From: GCA-2770975 sp050248915
GTDB lineage: Bacteria > Cyanobacteriota > Sericytochromatia > UBA7694
NCBI GenBank assembly: GCA_050248915.1
Contig: JBFWRL010000230.1
Location: 1-6,532 of the forward strand
DNA length: 6,532 nt
Direction: 5' to 3'
In this document: one piece after another, positions 5,962 through 6,532 of the stretch
Layout: every line of letters begins with the position of its first letter
Position numbering within the stretch: the stretch's first letter is position 1
Notes under the pieces: generated by a model
What the model was told of the DNA's origin: nothing
Database searches by the model: none
Seen by the model: the letters and a program-made list of their open reading frames with translations, nothing else
Made by a program: the position numbers and the translations under genes

Positions 5962-6438
5962 ATGTTTAATCTGAGCTCTCTTTTGCTGGCCCTTGCTGTG
6001 CTCACACTCCTCAGCGGTTGTGTGCTGGAAGAGGCCGTTAAAGCCATTCCCCTTTTGGGAGAGATCTACCGCCTGCCGGATGTGGATCAGCGTTGGACCG
6101 ACCAACCGGCTTGGAATTGGCTGATCAAACACCGCTCGATTTTGACCCACAACGCTTTGATCCCACTGGCATTGGCCTGGTTCTGCCGCCCGCTCAAACA
6201 GTGGGGGGTGCTGATTGCGCTGGTGATTGGCAGTCTGTTTTCGCTGCATTTTTGCCTGGATCTGTTTCCGAAAAAATGGTACGGCTATGCCTTTATCCAT
6301 ATCCCAGTCTTGGGCTGGCTGGACTGGATTCCCTTGGATAATAATTGGATTCCGACCGTCTTCTCGGTGGTTTGGCTAGGGTCGAATATGCTGCTCTCGC
6401 AGTTTGCCTTTGTTTTGGTGTTGAAGCGGAATCAATGA
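5962..6438 (+). CDS. Small membrane protein with YdjM/DUF457-type metal-dependent hydrolase motifs
   Basis: A 158-residue integral membrane protein from the ATG at 5962. The motif order matches membrane-bound metal-dependent hydrolases of the YdjM/DUF457 type (PF04307-like): LPDVD with Asp40 and Asp42, HRSILTH with His57 and His63, then H-x3-D as His96 and Asp100 in a hydrophobic stretch ending DLFP. Hydrophobic segments lie near residues 5-20, 64-74, 82-100 and 132-154. LSGC at 17-20 fits a lipobox, but the N-terminus has no positive charge, so I prefer a membrane helix. Starts at 5878 (28 more residues) and 5953 are also in frame, and none of the three has a clear Shine-Dalgarno site. I chose 5962 because it places the first membrane helix at the N-terminus and sits just after a TATAAT. 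The gene is divergent from the toxin-antitoxin operon. Substrate and activity are unknown, and the family match is by motif pattern only. Confidence 0.75.
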   Translation: MFNLSSLLLALAVLTLLSGCVLEEAVKAIPLLGEIYRLPDVDQRWTDQPAWNWLIKHRSILTHNALIPLALAWFCRPLKQWGVLIALVIGSLFSLHFCLDLFPKKWYGYAFIHIPVLGWLDWIPLDNNWIPTVFSVVWLGSNMLLSQFAFVLVLKRNQ

Positions 6439-6465
6439 ATACTGGAATGTAGTCCTTTTAATAAT

Positions 6466-6532
6466 TTAGAATTCCCAATTCCGAATAAACCCCATATTCG
6501 CAGCCATCTGCTCAAGAGGCACAAACGTGTCG
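6466..6532 (-). CDS. Possible C-terminal end of a convergent gene, cut by the right edge
   Basis: On the minus strand, from the right edge to a TAA at 6466-6468, there is an open frame of 21 codons reading DTFVPLEQMAANMGFIRNWEF. The residue mix looks protein-like and would place a convergent gene 27 bases from the end of the YdjM-like gene. However, about a third of random frames of this length lack a stop, and two other frames here are open as well. I do not recognise a family. Treat this as a lead only. Confidence 0.35.
   Translation of the reverse strand, partial: DTFVPLEQMAANMGFIRNWEF

Noticed and set aside
5812..6300. Minus-strand open frame of 162 codons opposite the YdjM-like gene
   Set aside because: It is basic and low in hydrophobic structure, and runs through the palindrome and the toxin-antitoxin leader. 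The plus-strand frame has membrane segments and family motifs.
1..6532. CRISPR array, tRNA or rRNA gene, transposase or insertion-sequence ends
   Set aside because: No regularly spaced direct repeats, no cloverleaf-like segment and no transposase motifs were seen on either strand.

Overview
The window is a compact, all-bacterial stretch of about 6.5 kb with mixed base composition. Sample 60-base lines counted by hand run from about 50 to 70% GC in the large hypothetical gene, but only about 32 to 53% GC in the toxin-antitoxin pair. Bacterial start choices (ATG and GTG), short gene gaps and a clear Shine-Dalgarno site before one GTG start all fit a bacterial chromosome. I cannot place the organism from the sequence. 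The housekeeping proteins are not near-identical to any model organism I know, so an under-sampled lineage is plausible but unproven.

Left block (1-3890, all on the minus strand). Transcription order is: a 511-residue hypothetical protein, a cytoplasmic alpha/beta-hydrolase of the esterase D/Fes type, a DTW-domain tRNA-uridine aminocarboxypropyltransferase (TapT-like), then RlmN, which runs off the left edge. The gaps are 33, 12 and 97 bases, so the first three genes at least look like one transcription unit. The hypothetical protein is the most novel item. It has a short helical N-terminus with two acidic turn motifs and a central transglutaminase-like segment carrying the protein's only cysteine. 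Its C-terminal 210 residues are built of four degenerate repeats of about 50 residues, each opening with a G-(D/E)-x-L motif.

Middle block (4096-5789, minus strand). This is a type IV toxin-antitoxin operon of the AbiE family: a DUF6088/AbiEi-like antitoxin followed by an AbiEii nucleotidyltransferase toxin, with the two reading frames sharing an ATGA stop/start. Its upstream region (5790-5880) is AT-rich and contains a perfect inverted repeat with 12-base arms and a 3-base centre. This is the best candidate for the operator by which the antitoxin represses its own operon.

Right block (5878-6532). A plus-strand gene, divergent from the toxin-antitoxin operon, encodes a small membrane protein. 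It carries the PD-x-D, HR-x3-TH and H-x3-D motif order of YdjM/DUF457-type membrane-bound metal-dependent hydrolases. At the right edge there is a weakly supported C-terminal fragment of a convergent minus-strand gene.

Working together: TapT and RlmN both modify tRNA (RlmN also 23S rRNA), and related AbiEii/MenT toxins are known to attack tRNA. The neighbourhood is therefore rich in tRNA-related enzymes, but I treat the toxin's position next to them as probably chance, since such modules move between genomes.
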